DNA of 64,000 nt from contig NC_081137.1 of NCBI RefSeq assembly GCF_958295425.1, forward strand, positions 10,827,738-10,891,737, given 5' to 3'. Under the pieces are notes generated by a model. The model saw only the letters and a program-made list of their open reading frames with translations. It did not search any database and was not told the DNA's origin. The position numbers and the translations under genes were made by a program. Positions 1 to 13,072 of this stretch are shown piece by piece (positions within the stretch are counted from its first letter, which is position 1; each line of letters begins with the position of its first letter). The stretch comes from Solea solea (Eukaryota > Chordata > Actinopteri > Pleuronectiformes > Soleidae).

Positions 1-710
1 GCTGGATGTCAGAGTTCCCCCCTATTGTTCTGAACTGTGTTAAATGGACACTTGAATTTATATATGACACCAGCTAAGCAACATGCATGCGTATTTCATG
101 AAAATCAGAGTGGAGCCTTGTCTTGTTTGTCTTGTTTTTCTCCCTCCCTGTGCAGCCTCCCTGCCGCCATCTCACGACAGCATCTCTCCATCTCTCACAG
201 CCCTCTGATCTCTGTGTCAACAGGCGACACCACAATTTCACACTAACTCAGCATGCATCAGCCCATCTGCAAGGCACACTGTCTACAAATGCATTTAGCC
301 AGGACTGTGGTATGTGATTAATGGCACTGTTAACACATACTGTAAGTGCTGATGTCTTTACATCTGACAAGGTATAGCACTTTAAGGGTGCCTGCCCTAG
401 CAAAAAAGACAGCTAAAATAAAGCCTTCTTCAGATATTCTCCATGAGGCTTACAAGCAGTGGGTAAAAAGAAAAAAGGAAAAGATCAAAGCTGCTGCTTA
501 CAAACGAAAAAAGATTTACTCGTCAAGAATTGTTGCCGTGTTTTCTCCTCTCCTCTTTCAGCCTCCCGTCTCGATGTGTACCTACAGTGATGAGGGTTTA
601 GGTCAGGTGTGAAGTTGTCCAGCTAAAGTCCAAACTCATACAGGGGTTGTGATGACAGATCCGAAGCACTCTGTGGGTACTCAGTGGAATTCAAATGCCA
701 ATCCCCTGCC

Positions 711-795
711 CAGCAGCCCCACCCCCACCCCCTCTCTCTCTGTCTGTCTGTCTCCCTCGTTTGTCTCCTTCTCTCTTCCCTCCCCTCTCCCCCAG
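711..795 (+). repeat. Pyrimidine-rich low-complexity tract
   Basis: About 85 bases are almost entirely C and T on the plus strand, with CCCCAC, CTCTCT and CTGT sub-repeats. Read on the msi2 strand it is a purine tract. It has no coding character. Confidence 0.8.
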
Positions 796-1564
796 TGTTT
801 GTCAGGGTTGGTGATTAGCTGTCACCCTCTGCAGAAGCAGATAACACCCCACACAGCCTGTTTCCCCTCTGGGAGCATGCACACAAGTAAAACAGGAAAA
901 CACACACGAGCAAACACACAAGTGTATGCGCGCAAACTAAAAACACTTACAAATTCTGTCTAAAAGGAAGAGATGGTCATGTTTTTGACTGCTATTACGG
1001 ACATTTCATTCACACTGAGCAGTACCTCATCAATACTGACGCGAGTAAGTATTAAGATTGGGACAATATGTCCAATACTTTTAGCTATTGCAAAACATCA
1101 AATGCTATTTCCAATATTAAGATTTGATGAGATGTTTGTTTACCTCATTAACAAGTAGATATGTGAGGTGCCTGAGCTAAAAAAGAGACTAGAGGGCAAC
1201 TAGTGAGGGTTTTTCATAGACAATGCCAATGTCAGTCTTCAGAAACCAATAGCAGATGTAATACCTTTTTTTTCTTTTTTGCCAATATATTTGGTAATTT
1301 TTCTTTTTTTCCTCAATCAGAAAAAAATGCTAAAGTTTTTAGTTTATGTAAACTAAACACAAAATAAATGAAAAAAAGAGCTCCAATTGACATATCTGTC
1401 TTCCTCTATACTAGAGACAGTCATAAGTCATATTTCCAGTAACAAGCACATCACTTGCCAATGTTTTTGGCAGAACCACTGCCTTTAGGGTCACAAATTG
1501 CATGCATTTTCCTTAACCAATAGTGGAACTAGAGAAGCATGTCTTATTCTCTCTTTAAATTGTT

Positions 1565-1586
1565 GCCTAACCCTAACCCTAACCCT
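1565..1586. repeat. Short interstitial telomere-like motif
   Basis: About three and a half CCTAAC units occur in tandem, the vertebrate telomere repeat in C-strand orientation. It is too short to be a telomere end. Such short tracts are common in introns and may mark old break repair or be chance. Confidence 0.7.
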
Positions 1587-2028
1587 GTGTGATAGCTCTT
1601 ACTGTAAAAAAGTTGCTTGCCCCTACAGTCAGGCAGCAGACTGTCCCTAACATACACAGATGTTAACCTAGGAGAATCTGTGTGAGGTATAGCGTGAAGC
1701 AGATAATGCTGATTTCAGCTCCACATCCTCTCTCTGTGATTTTAAGTATAGCAGTGTTTTGTTTTCGCATCACATTTCTTCGCTGCACAAAAGAAGCAAA
1801 AAGTACTCAAACATGAAATGTTTCAGAAGTGGATTCTACTGCTAAAAACCAACCTGGACTTTCAGTGAGACTGACCACCATCATGATTAATGACAGGCCG
1901 GCAGACAGACACTTTAAGTCAATATTTAGATAACAACAGTTAGCATCTCTCTGTTAGCATTAAGCATCCCTGTATTTGTAGTGAGTCTGATAAACAAGCA
2001 GTAACCATGGGTTACAACTGTCAGGACA

Positions 2029-2160
2029 CAGGGTTCCCACACCTCGCATGACATTCAAGTACCTTCCAGGACTGAATGTGCTGATACAGCTTAAGATGGA
2101 AGGGCAACTTATAAGAAATCTTACAAGTAAATACCTAATGCCAGATTATAAAATTCCTAT
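2029..2160. mobile_element. Possible hAT-type terminal fragment
   Basis: The segment opens CAGGGTTCCCACAC and continues with phrases (TTCCAGGACT) that resemble a widespread teleost hAT-like MITE as I remember it. No matching right terminus is visible, so this may be a truncated end only. Confidence 0.25.
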
Positions 2161-5100
2161 TTTTTCATTCCATTTAGAAAGCAACATTATGCTACTGCAG
2201 CTATGTTCATTACACTCTTGCCTACTTGTGTCAGAGTGTACTTTGACTAAAAGCTAAAAGCCAAGTGGCTCATTAGCGGCTCTCAACTCTCATGAATCCA
2301 TCCAGTTCCAGCAAGCAGATCTCTCTCTCTCTCTGGGTGTTTTCACACTTGGTCTATTTCAGCACTGCACAACGAGGTGAGGTGGACCAGAAACAGAAGT
2401 GAGTCCTGTTTCATATACCGTGAGACTATGAAAGCAAAAGGAACTCAGTGCAGTGGTCCACAGGCTAGAGTTTATTTTATCTCTGTATGACAATGCACAG
2501 TTAGGCACAGTATTACTGTATATACATTTGGATACCGGCCAATCTACTGGTCAAATGTACTACATGCAAGTCACAAGCCGCTTGCGTTGCATTATGATAT
2601 TAACAGTGTATTTCTACTGTTAATTGACACGGTGAAAGAGTTAAACAGTGCATTGAATTTGGGCACAGATTAGTCTAAAACCTCTTGCATCCAGGAATAA
2701 AACTAGACTCCCAGGATCATACTTTATGACTCAGTTGTTTCTGATGCAACTATTCTATTTTTTTACGTTAGCTTTATTTATCTTAAATACATTTATGATA
2801 CAACACTTTTGTTTTGGTTTAATTTTCTGAGTTTTCTGAGACTCAAAGTCAACACAGAGTGCAAACCAGAACCAGCAAGAATCGGCTGAGATCATCAACT
2901 TTCTAAGAGTTTGATATGATGTCAAACAATCGCCTGTTTTTCTGGTTATGTTAATGCTCTAGTGCTTCATGCTGATGCAAGCACAACCAGCGGAGTCAGA
3001 GCCATTCAGACAACTCCACATGACATCTCTAGTAAACCAAGCACTATGCCTTTTAACATTGAAAAGAAAACACACCAACTCTGATTTAAGACCAAAGCAA
3101 AAATAATCCTGACAGCTAGCATTATTCAGCATTAGCTGTATAATATATTGTTTGATCAAGAGGCTGGGTGGGTAAGTGCTTGTGCCGAGTTCACACTACA
3201 GCTTTCCAATCCCATCCGACAAACATATTTGCCGGTTTATCCTTAAAATTAATATAGCAGGATAGGATCACTGCCTTCTTCCCCTCATATCACCTCTGCT
3301 GTCACAATACAGAGAGAGGGATTGAAATGTAGCAGAGTAATGTATAGCGTGGCTTTATCTGTTGCCCCCTAAGCAGCTTTACTCTTAGGAAAAGCTCAAA
3401 CAATGTTGGCTAATCATAACATTTCAAGAGTCAATGTGTCACCGGGAAATTGTCAAGAACAAGAGGTGATTTCCTCGGAGATGACAAGCCAGTTATGGAT
3501 GCACAATGGGAAAGTAGGGTGCACGGGGGCAAAGGGGGTGAAGCTGAAATGAGACTGTGAGAGAAGAGAGAGAGCGCAATAAAGACAGCAAGACAAATAC
3601 AGACACAGAAAGACGTATGAGATCGTGCCCCTGCCTCTGTGTACATACGGCAAAATGTGCTGGAGCAGAGAAAGACCAACACATTGAGATAAGCCCCTTT
3701 GCTCAGGCTTCCTTTTAAAGGGTGATTTGGCAGCTCGGCCTCGTGTCTGTTGGCAGGCGGCAACGTATGCCCCCAATCATCTGCTGATCATGGAATTACT
3801 GCAATGCTCCCTTTTTTATTTCAATTTAACACTATTGGATGATTTGCCAGGGTACTTGGAATACACACAACGGCAACAAACAACTTTACATTTATCACTG
3901 GCATAAAGCTGACTGGTTTTACAGGCAGGTATTCCGCTTTATTGGCACAGCTAATCAAACACAATGGAAACACACTCAAAAATACCATTACTTGCTCATT
4001 AAAGCTGAATTATGTATTGTTTTCATTAGCACTTTTAAGTTAGAATCCCCTTTTTCATCATCAAATACCTGCTCATGTACTCAGGTGCTGCTTTTTCGCA
4101 GTATATACAGGAAGGGATGCATTTTCCATGTTAGGTAACTACGTCAATGAAATTATTTATAGTTGATGCACTGTATGGCAGAAGCAACTCCACAGGAGTG
4201 TCTCCACCAGTCTGCCAGAACAAAACATGTATTTTCAATGCCAGTTCTTTTCAGTTTTTAGGTACCTGTTTATGAACCAGCAAGAATCTATTTTTATAAA
4301 ACATGTTGAAAAAAAACAAAACGATATGTGATATCTGTCCATTATCCATGTGTTCTGACCACATGCCAGTGAAAGCCATCAACTATCACCACTTCCCTAA
4401 AACTAAGGAACGCAGACCACTGGGCTAAAAATGAAGTGTGACTGTGACCAGACAGGAAAATAATCTACGTAATCCAAATCGAAGCCCTAAATACTTTTAT
4501 AGATTGACGGCATAGATTTTCTCTCTGTCTCCATTTCTACCTGGCTTAGGTTTAATTCAACTCAATTAAATCAACCCGTGAGCCCAGGAGTTCGCAGAGA
4601 AAGCAATCATTCATCTTTGGGGCCAGCCACTTCATCTGAACAAGAAAATAACTAAATAAATAAATAAAAACGGTCGCCACTCGGCTCCTTCTCCACAGAC
4701 ACCATTAGGCCACTCAATATTGTTTCAGTGATGCCAGCTCTGTTATAATTACTCCAGTTGACATCCAACACACAGGTTTTATAGATGCACTGGCCCCACT
4801 ATCACTGCTTAAATATGGTCATTTTGTCCTACCTGCCTGCTGCTTGTGTGAGTGTGTGCGCGTGTTACATTATTTTACAAATAACCTGAAAGGTTTAATA
4901 AGTATCTGTCATTATGTGGTGTGAAAAAGAGAAGTCATCCCTGATACAGAAACACAGCCTGAGGTAAACCTGTTATCTACACAGCACACCGCAGCTTTAA
5001 TGTAAGACAATCAACACAACCAAAACAGCCACAAGGGATTGTCCTTGACCGACTGGCTGCTGTGATTGCCATAAAAATCTTTCCCTCCTCATGACTACAT

Positions 5101-8100
5101 CAGGAAGCCGCTTACACACATATACATACACATGGAACAGATACATATTTCATGAGCCACGGTAAACACACCTCTCTCACCATTGTCAGTGTAGCATTGA
5201 ATAATACATTCATAGTGGATCAGCTAATGAATTGAGAGCTTTCCGGGGTGAAAGGAAGAAAGCAAATAAACAATACTCAAAGTAGAAATAGAATTAATGA
5301 GTGTTTTCTGAAATGCTCAATTCACAGGCTGTGAAAGCTGCTCAATGACCATCTCTGTCCCCCGCCTAACCTTTGTCGCTGGTCAAAGTTCTGCGTGAAT
5401 AAATGCAGGAGGGCTTTCATAGTCTGATTGTGAAATTTCACAGATGTGTAAATGATGCTACGTGAGACACGGAGAGTGAAGCTTTGATCTGCTATTCCAC
5501 AAGCCAGGTTCTACATCAAAAGGCGAGGAAATCCTGAGCTCAGACAAGCCTTGTGTAATCTAGTAGAACCTCTCTCTCTCTCTGTCTGATCCTCCTCCGC
5601 TCTGCTGGCTCTCCTGCTGCCCACACATAGATGTGCCCCATTGGCAGAAACATAGACCACAACTGGAACCTCCTCCTCCTCCTCTTGCACATACAGTTGC
5701 AAGCAAAAATATGGGCACACTAAGAAAAACAATGACAAATGTTTGATGAAATTAGGCCCAGTTCACAGTGGCTGTGTTTTCATTTCGCCGTCCATGTTAA
5801 CAAATGTGAGTGTTCACACTGCACGTGTGAGACGCGTGTCTATTTTTTAGCTCAGGCATGTCACATATTTTTCACGCGTGAAGCGCGTGGTTCCCAGCAA
5901 AATAGACAGAGAAATCCCATCTGTTGATAGTGATATAGACCGTTTATCAGCATGGTTGTATAAAACTGCTGTTTCATACTCAACAGATGATCAGAGACAA
6001 TTTCTCCATCTCTGAAACTGCTGACATTGATGCAGTCTTTTTGTGTGTGTTTATTGCCCACTATCTCTTAGCCTCTTTACTTTCATTGGTTTGTTTGTTA
6101 GGCAGTTGTTGGATTAGCACTCTAGCATTCCACAGAGGTAGAAGTGACTGTCCTTAGAGCTTGTTAAAACCAACTTTCAGTCACATCGTTCCAATCCAAA
6201 TGCCAACGATCACAGAATTTGACTGATTCTTCTGAAGCCTAAAAACTATATCACAGTCTTTCCAGCTCGACATTTCCTCTCTCCAAAAAAGTCATTAGGA
6301 AACAGCAGCTCGATGACAAGCGAACTGTGGACAAGACATGACTGACCAATAAAACTCTCAGATAGAACTGTACCAAATACTGTGTATTGTCATTTGCCAC
6401 ATTCATTCATATTATAGTTCATTAAAAAAAAAAAGGATTAAAAAAGCATTAACATTTGAAGAAAGTCTCATTTTAATGTCTGTTAGCTGCAGGGGTTACG
6501 TTCACCTCTTCCCCCCTTCAGTTCAACATGTACTTGCGTACGCCTCGGGATACCCAAGCGTTTGCAATTAACTGTAATGTGCAACCAACAAACTGCACAT
6601 TTAAAGTCAATTTCACTGTGAATGTTAGCACATAGCACTAAGATAACTGAGAAAAATGCAAATAAATACACACATTCAAATTATTTTTTGCTGAGGAAAA
6701 AAATGTTTAACTCAATTGTCATATTTTGCAGTGTAACGCTGTTTTTGCTTTCTGTAGGAATCACAGGTGCCTGGATGTTTGTGAGAAAATGAGCTAAATC
6801 AAAGAGAAATGGTACAAATACTTCCTAAAGTTGGAACAATACATGTCAGACTTTGAACACAATATGAATATTAAATAAGCTGTTCAGCATTTGGGCAAAT
6901 GTGTTTTCAGTGTCATTTAATTGATATTTGGACTGAACCATGTACCTATGAGGATGTTTAATCCAATAAACTACATCATTCAGACCAATACTTCTTTAGG
7001 TTGAGGAGTCAGCACATGACTGGGAAATGGTTGTCCCAGTTATTCATATGCACCTGCAGGGGGACCCTCAGGAAACTGCCTACAGCTAACAACACCCAGA
7101 GAAGTTTCATTTTCTTCCCTGGTGTCACTTGTAGAAAACGTGTGTTCTTTATTTTTTTTCATATTATGTTTAGCCTTTATCTGCTAAAAGTGAAGAGACA
7201 GACAAGAACATGTGTGGAGAAGGACTGAGGATGTGACAAAGGCCCAGATTCACACTGCACACATCTCAGATTACCAGGTTACTGTGGCAATTCTATTCAT
7301 TACTAAAATTTCCAAATTTGAAATGTGCCATATTTCCCGTTTTTCATACTGTACTTTTACAGAAGGTTTACTGACAATTCACGTTATTATTTACGCCATA
7401 AAGTGCTGTAATTACAAGTAATAATACTGTCTTTATTATACATTTGTGTTTTTTATTTTTACTATAACTACACAGTCGTCATATGGCATATTGGTGTTAC
7501 TTATAGCCCTTTTCTCACTAAACCATCGGGTACACCCTGAATTTTTTAAACCCAAGTGAAGCTGATAAAAAGCCAATTAACACCATTCCCATTGGTTGTT
7601 CTGCACTCTACTTTACCTTAGCTTTCAAAGACAATGCTACAGTGGTCAATCAATCATTTAAGTGATCTGATTGATTAAATAAATTAGTTCTGTCCCAATG
7701 TGCTTGCTAACCACCATGCTAATAGCTATGCTAACAACCAGAAGAACATGTAGTGATCTATGCCAAAAATGGAGCAGACGAAAAAGAAATTAGAGAGTTC
7801 ACCTGGGTCTTATGTTCCAACTTGTGCCCGTTGGAGCCGGAGGCAATAAACTTAAATTGCATTACATTTGTCGATTAAACACTTAAATACAACATTTCCA
7901 TTTGTGAAAAATCTGTTCATATGTGGGATTTATATGATTTTTTGACAAGTGGGAATGGGGTATTTGTGTATAAATGTACTCAGTTTTAAAGAAGAAAATC
8001 ACAAATTAAAAAAAAATACTTTTCATGGGTTTGCACTACATAATAGCTCCAAGTATTTTCACAACACACAAAAAGTAACATTATATACAGTTAAAGTCTG

Positions 8101-8689
8101 TGAAATAATACTACAAAAATTGTATCCAACATCATACTTAGATGTGTGGGCTTAAAACATCTATTAATTTTTTAAAGATGGAAAGTTTACACTCTTAAAA
8201 GCCTCATATCTTTCTTTATCTGCCACACACTATGTGCTTTCACAGAAGTGTGAAAAGAAGCCTGTGTTTCACTGTGCAAGAGTGCAGAGAGAAGTATTTT
8301 GGGAAATGAACAATTTTGTAGGTGTACACCCGCCCTCATCAAAGCGACCGTAACCCTATGGAGAGGTGCATGCAGGGGAGGTAGAGGCAGCATGTCCATC
8401 AGGGACAGAAACACCTTCATTAAGGTGGCACAAAAATGACAAGCTACAGGTGTACAGCGGCGTGGCTCTGAGAGGAGCCGGGGCAGCGAGCTGTGGTCAG
8501 CGAGCAAACTCACGGCATTGTGAGTCTCTGTAGGTGTCTGCTGAAATTAATTAGGAGAGTGAAAGGAAAATGTGTGTCAGATCACAGATCACACTGTGGA
8601 AAATACCTCCACCTGCTGTGATATATGGATTGCCATTAAATGTTCCAGCTGCCACTCCATGAATATTAATATTTAACTTCTGGCAACTA
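2161..8689. other. Intronic sequence without genes
   Basis: This stretch is largely unique AT-rich DNA. It contains small (CT)n runs near 2321 and 5571, and a CpG-rich patch at about 5745-5890 that includes the palindrome TTCACGCGTGAA at 5871-5882. Low-grade MITE-like phrases (such as GTGTTTTCACACTTGG near 2338) are too decayed to bound. No exon is evident. Confidence 0.45.
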
Positions 8690-9035
8690 CACTCACCAGC
8701 CACTTTATTAGATACACCTGTTCAACTGCTTGTTAATACTGATATTCAATCAGTCACTGACACGGCAGCAACTCAGTGCAGTTAGGCATGTAGACATGGT
8801 AAAGTCTGGCTGCTAAAGTCCAAACCGAGCATCAGAGGGAGGAAGAAAGGTGATTTAAGTGACTTTGAACGTGGTGTGAGTCTGAGTACTGAAGTCTGAG
8901 TGCTTGAGAAACTGCTGATCTACTGTGATTTACACATACAACCATCTTTGGCGTTTACAGAGAATCAAGCAGACAAAGAGAAAATATCCAGTGAGTGGCA
9001 GTTCTCTGGGAGAAAATGCTTTGACCAGAGCGAAT
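8690..9035 (+). mobile_element. Tc1/mariner-like transposon, 5' portion (decayed)
   Basis: The left terminus reads CACTCACCAGCCACTTTATT and follows a TA dinucleotide, the Tc1-type target. Downstream, GATTTAAGTGACTTTGAACG still translates to DLSDFER, and a later stretch gives ETADLL in another frame; both match the N-terminal DNA-binding region of a common fish Tc1-like transposase as I remember it. Frameshifts and an in-frame TGA show it is dead. It pairs with the 3' portion ending at 10111. Confidence 0.75.
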
Positions 9036-9118
9036 GATCAGAGTTTAGACCCGCTGAAATTAACCCTGGGGTGTAAATGCCCCTGGCGTGAATCATTTGG
9101 GTCAGTGTGAATGCACTT

Positions 9119-9856
9119 TTTTTATCAATTTATTTTGTTTATCCTTAATTTATTTTATTTATAAAATATCTCCTTATCCAGGAGTCCTGGGTAAAGAAGG
9201 AGAGTAAAGAAGAGAGACATAATAAAAGGGTTGAGTGTACAAGCCATACTAACAAGATCCCTAATCCAAACCCCTCAAAAAGGTTATGTAAAACAACATG
9301 TTCCTGACAGTCCACAAAATGCTTTGGAAGGTGTTTAAAGAAGGCCGTGTCTGTAGTGAAATTAGGTTTTGCAGTTCATCCCATGTCCATGGTGCATAGA
9401 CAGAGTAAACCAAATTGTAAGTTCATTCTAGGAACATTTAGGAAAAGCCGAGGGTGAGACCTGGTGCTGTAGTTGCTGATACGGTGTGATAAGAGGCTAC
9501 AAGTAGTTTACCTAACAAGGCATTGATAGGAAGAACCAGCATTTGTTACAAAGTGTATTGCAGCATGATATACAGACTGCACTTTGAGACTCTCATACGG
9601 ACTGCTGAACCAGACTCATCTATTTGAAAGAGGTGGTCTCAGAACGCTTCCAAGTGAACTCTGTAGCGGTTCATCACTGATGAACTCCATCTCCACCACT
9701 CACAGAAGACATAGCATTTATGGCTACAGCCTTAGTGTTCTCATCCACATCCCAGAGTTAAATACTCAATTAAATACCAGGACACAAATATTTCACAATA
9801 AAAGCCTCATTATTGGACTCAGGGAATGGAAAATGCTTTATATATATATATATACA

Positions 9857-9890
<34 letters not shown>

Positions 9891-9930
9891 TTCATATGCA
9901 GCCTCCTCCACAGGTAAGCTAGCACATTTG
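9119..9930 (-). mobile_element. Repeat inserted into the Tc1-like element (LINE-tail-like)
   Basis: This block interrupts the Tc1-like copy. Its left part (ATCTCCTTATCCAGGAGTCC and flanks) resembles, in reverse orientation, the 3' tail of L2/Rex-like non-LTR elements in fish. The remainder is AT-rich and ends near a (TA)n tract. Exact junctions and target duplications are not resolved, so the family call is tentative. Confidence 0.35.
9839..9887. repeat. (TA)n microsatellite
   Basis: Roughly 49 bases of alternating TA have one interruption (ACAG) near 9854. The tract lies inside the sequence that splits the Tc1-like element. Confidence 0.95.
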
Positions 9931-10111
9931 GACGAGCTGGTATTGTCACCTCGGAGTGCCGTGTGCATGAGGGCACAACATGGGCAACATGGGTGATGTC
10001 AACACCCGTTCGCTCAGGACCCTGAAACAGATGGGCTACAGCAAACGGCTACACCCGATGACACTCCTACCATGTTATTAGCTGTACCGAATAAAGTGGT
10101 CAGTGAGCGCA
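9931..10111 (+). mobile_element. Tc1/mariner-like transposon, 3' portion (decayed)
   Basis: A stretch reading CTGAAACAGATGGGCTACAG translates to LKQMGYS, matching the paired/HTH-linker region of the same Tc1-like transposase. It then jumps directly to the right terminus, AATAAAGTGGTCAGTGAGCG near 10091-10110, which is the inverted repeat of the left end at 8690. Most of the catalytic DDE domain is missing, so this is an internally deleted, interrupted copy. Confidence 0.7.
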
Positions 10112-10278
10112 TATCATGAATTCATGAATTGTGTTGTTGTTTTAAGAGCTAAACAACAGTGTGTTGACAGATGCATGCCCTTTTATTTTAGGTCATGGTG
10201 CACTACAGTGTCTTATAACTAATTCTATGACTCAGCTTCCAGAGGACAGACACTCATCCAAATAGACTAGAGGGGAAA

Positions 10279-10290
10279 GGGGGGGGGGGG
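10279..10290 (+). repeat. G12 homopolymer
   Basis: Twelve consecutive G follow AGGGGAAA. It is a possible G-quadruplex former on the strand opposite msi2. Confidence 0.9.
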
Positions 10291-11920
10291 TTGGGACTTC
10301 AGCGCTCATTCACTGGTCACTAAGCATATAGTCGTATTTAGACAGCTTTAGCATAATGCCACAGCTTAATGCGTGTTGGCTAATTTGCCAACAGGCTTGA
10401 TGCGAACAATCTCTCTGCATGTTCTGGTTGGCCGCGTGGTCTGATGGGATGGCACACCATTAGCCCAGTCAGACTGCAGGGCCCCGCTGTTAACATTACA
10501 ATGTGTGCTGGAGCATAACAAAGTGAAGGAGGGCTTCATCTTGCCATATTTGCCAGCTTTCCCAGCACGCCGTGGTCAGCGCCATAATACAGATACAAGG
10601 CAATCAATATGTGTAAAAAAAGAAAAAAAAGGAAAAAGGCCTTGCAATTACAGCCATGGGGTATTAGTATTTTCATAATGCCCCTATTATATATTCACAG
10701 TCACTATCAGGGTTGGTAATCACTTGTCTCAAACTGTTTAATTACAGCTTGGCAATGACTACTTAACGTGATTAGATGTTATACCTTATTGTTGCATGTG
10801 GCATATTACATCAATTATATTAAGAGTTATTATTTTCATGAGGCTGCAGTGCTTGCATGTGATACAGGATGCAGTGGGAGCTGAGTGACAGCGACTTCTT
10901 AAAGGCTTAATCTTACAAATAAAGTAATCAATATAAGCTACTGCACATCACGTCTCGCCACACAGTGAGCTGTAAGGTCTTTTGCATAATTGCAATAAAA
11001 AAAGTGTATTGGCCTGACTGATTGAATTCAGTCTTGGTAATTGCAGCATAAACAATGCAGTTGACTGTCACAGCTACTGTGCCACTGTGCTGCTGTCAAC
11101 AATCCAGATATGTTTTTCTAGTGTCTAGTAGCACATCATGTGGATCCACAGCCTGCCGCGTAATGAGTATAATTACATGGTGCGCATGTGTTACCTGTGG
11201 GGTGGCACACAGACATGCACACTCTCGCGCACATGAGGAAAGCAACACATATTTTTCCATCCCTATGACCTGTCACTCAAAGTCAACCAAGATGGAAAAG
11301 ACATGCGGGGTCTCCGTGCGTCTACATCGCCACCATCCAGTGGGTATTTTCTCCGCTTATTCCTACAAAACGTTCATTAAAAAATGTAAGAAATCTGACC
11401 ACCAACATTCTCAGCCCAACCCCCAAACCCCGTGATCGACGTCAGCTCTGCAGCCGCATGCCGAAACCTCCTCCCCGCTACTTTTTCTTTCTCGGCCCAG
11501 TTACTGTCTGCCAGGAGAAGCTCCAAATGCTCCCAGGCAAAGTTGTTGTCTACCTCCTCTCTCCCTTGTGCTATCCATACCCACTACACAGCTCCCATTA
11601 TTCCTCACTGTTGTGTCTTGTACACATCGAAAGCATATCCGAGTTGTAAATGGAGTGGAGCTTAAATGACAACAGCCTCGCTATTGTAGGGATTTAGGGA
11701 GGAAAAAAGGAGCTGATTTGTGTGAAAGACTGCTGGCGAAGATAAAATGTTAGGGCTTTGGATCTAAATTCCACATGAATGCCTCTCTTTAGTGTGCATT
11801 ATGACGCCAATGGACCATATCATAGTATTTGTTTTGCTTTAGAGCTGTCCCCCATGATTTATGTTCCCTGAGTGCAAATATTTCATGTCACCGTACAAGG
11901 AATGTTTCTGTCATGCAGAA

Positions 11921-11951
11921 TGTGTGTGTGTGTGTTGGGGGGGGGGGGGGG
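11921..11951 (+). repeat. (GT)n followed by G15
   Basis: A short GT dinucleotide repeat runs straight into 15 consecutive G (11937-11951). It is likely length-polymorphic and error-prone in assembly. Confidence 0.9.
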
Positions 11952-12481
11952 ATTTCAGAGGCAGAATATATGTGTGTGTGCTGGTGGTGAGGCACTTGTG
12001 GCAGTGCCAGTGTGTGACCACAGGCCCCCTGGCTAGGGAGCAGCGCATGGAAAGGTTAACCAGCAGAGTGGCTTTTGAATGGTAATGTGACCTCCAGCTC
12101 CCTGAGGAGTCCCAACACCTGCCCAGCACCCCCCGCCATCTTCTCATCCCCTACATGTTAACTGTTCTCACTGATACGAGCAAAACTGCTGTTCTCCTGT
12201 CGCTTCATGACGCTGCGCTGATTAGGCAGTGACATTACAATTAAAAATCCTTTTTTTTTTCACTGGAAGAGCATTTCGTTAAATGTCTTTCTCTTATTAT
12301 ATATATATATATGACTATAACTGACATACAACAATAATTATTATTTGAACACTTGGCATTCTGTTTATTTACAGTGTCAGTGCCGGTGCAGGAAGGTTAT
12401 CATTAGTATTACTGTAATGTATTATTTTGTGCAACACAAGCTTAATAAATGACATTAACAGAACAGTAATTATAAACTTAA

Positions 12482-12942
12482 AGGGATGGTTCAGTTTTTT
12501 TTTTTTTTTTAAGTGTAATTGACTGTGATTGTGTGGCCCACTGCACTGCTTGAGGCATGGACACTCGCTCTCAGTGAAAACATAGATACCGGCAGCAACA
12601 AAAGGAAAACACATTTTAGCTACTTAACAAAAGGCTTACGGAATACAATCTGCACCTATATAGACGCTGCTTTGCAACCAGCTCCTTTCCCACACCATGA
12701 TTTTACATCAATGCACACAGGAGTCGTTGATCCACTGCTGCCTCCATCAGTTAGAGAAAATATGTTACGTTGTGAAATCAGTGTTTGAAAACCTTAATTC
12801 AGATTCACCCCAATCACAAAAATGTAACAAATGACAGAAAAAGTCAAAATAATGTATACAATCCAGCAGGAGTACATTTTATTGTTTCTTTGTGTCCCGC
12901 GCTGACAGCCATGTTGTCATACAAAAAACCTAAAGTATCCCT
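12482..12942 (-). mobile_element. Complete TTAA-flanked MITE (copy D)
   Basis: The element is bounded by AGGGAT at 12482-12487 and its inverse ATCCCT at 12937-12942. Both sides carry TTAA (12478-12481 and 12943-12946), the target duplication typical of Kolobok and piggyBac superfamilies. A T16 run sits just inside the left end. Internal words, read in reverse, match copies near 21.0, 39.3 and 54.9-55.4 kb: GGCAGCAGTGGATCAAC and CACTGAGAGCGAG. No transposase is present, so it would have been mobilised in trans. Confidence 0.7.
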
Positions 12943-12946
12943 TTAA

Positions 12947-13002
12947 TGATTCAGGTGTAGCGAGGAAAGATGGTTATACTAAAAAAAAGACAACAGGCGC
13001 GG

Positions 13003-13072
<70 letters not shown>

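Larger units (their letters stand above)
1..2028. other. Intronic sequence, mostly unique
   Basis: No gene or clear mobile element is visible. The stretch holds a pyrimidine-rich tract, a short telomere-like motif and AT-rich filler with A and T runs. A lysine-rich open frame near 400-530 (plus strand) is uninterpreted. Confidence 0.5.
10112..12477. other. Intronic sequence, mostly unique
   Basis: Apart from two G runs this stretch looks single-copy. The part at about 10330-11050 is rich in TAATTA/ATTA-type motifs and free of recognisable repeats, a composition often seen in conserved developmental enhancers. Several moderately long frames near 11055-11665 have no recognisable protein character. 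A short (TA)n run sits at about 12297-12312. Confidence 0.4.

Noticed and set aside
346..612. Lysine-rich 88-codon frame (KQWVKRKKEKIKAA)
   Set aside because: The charge comes from A-rich sequence; no match to a known family and no promoter or splice context.
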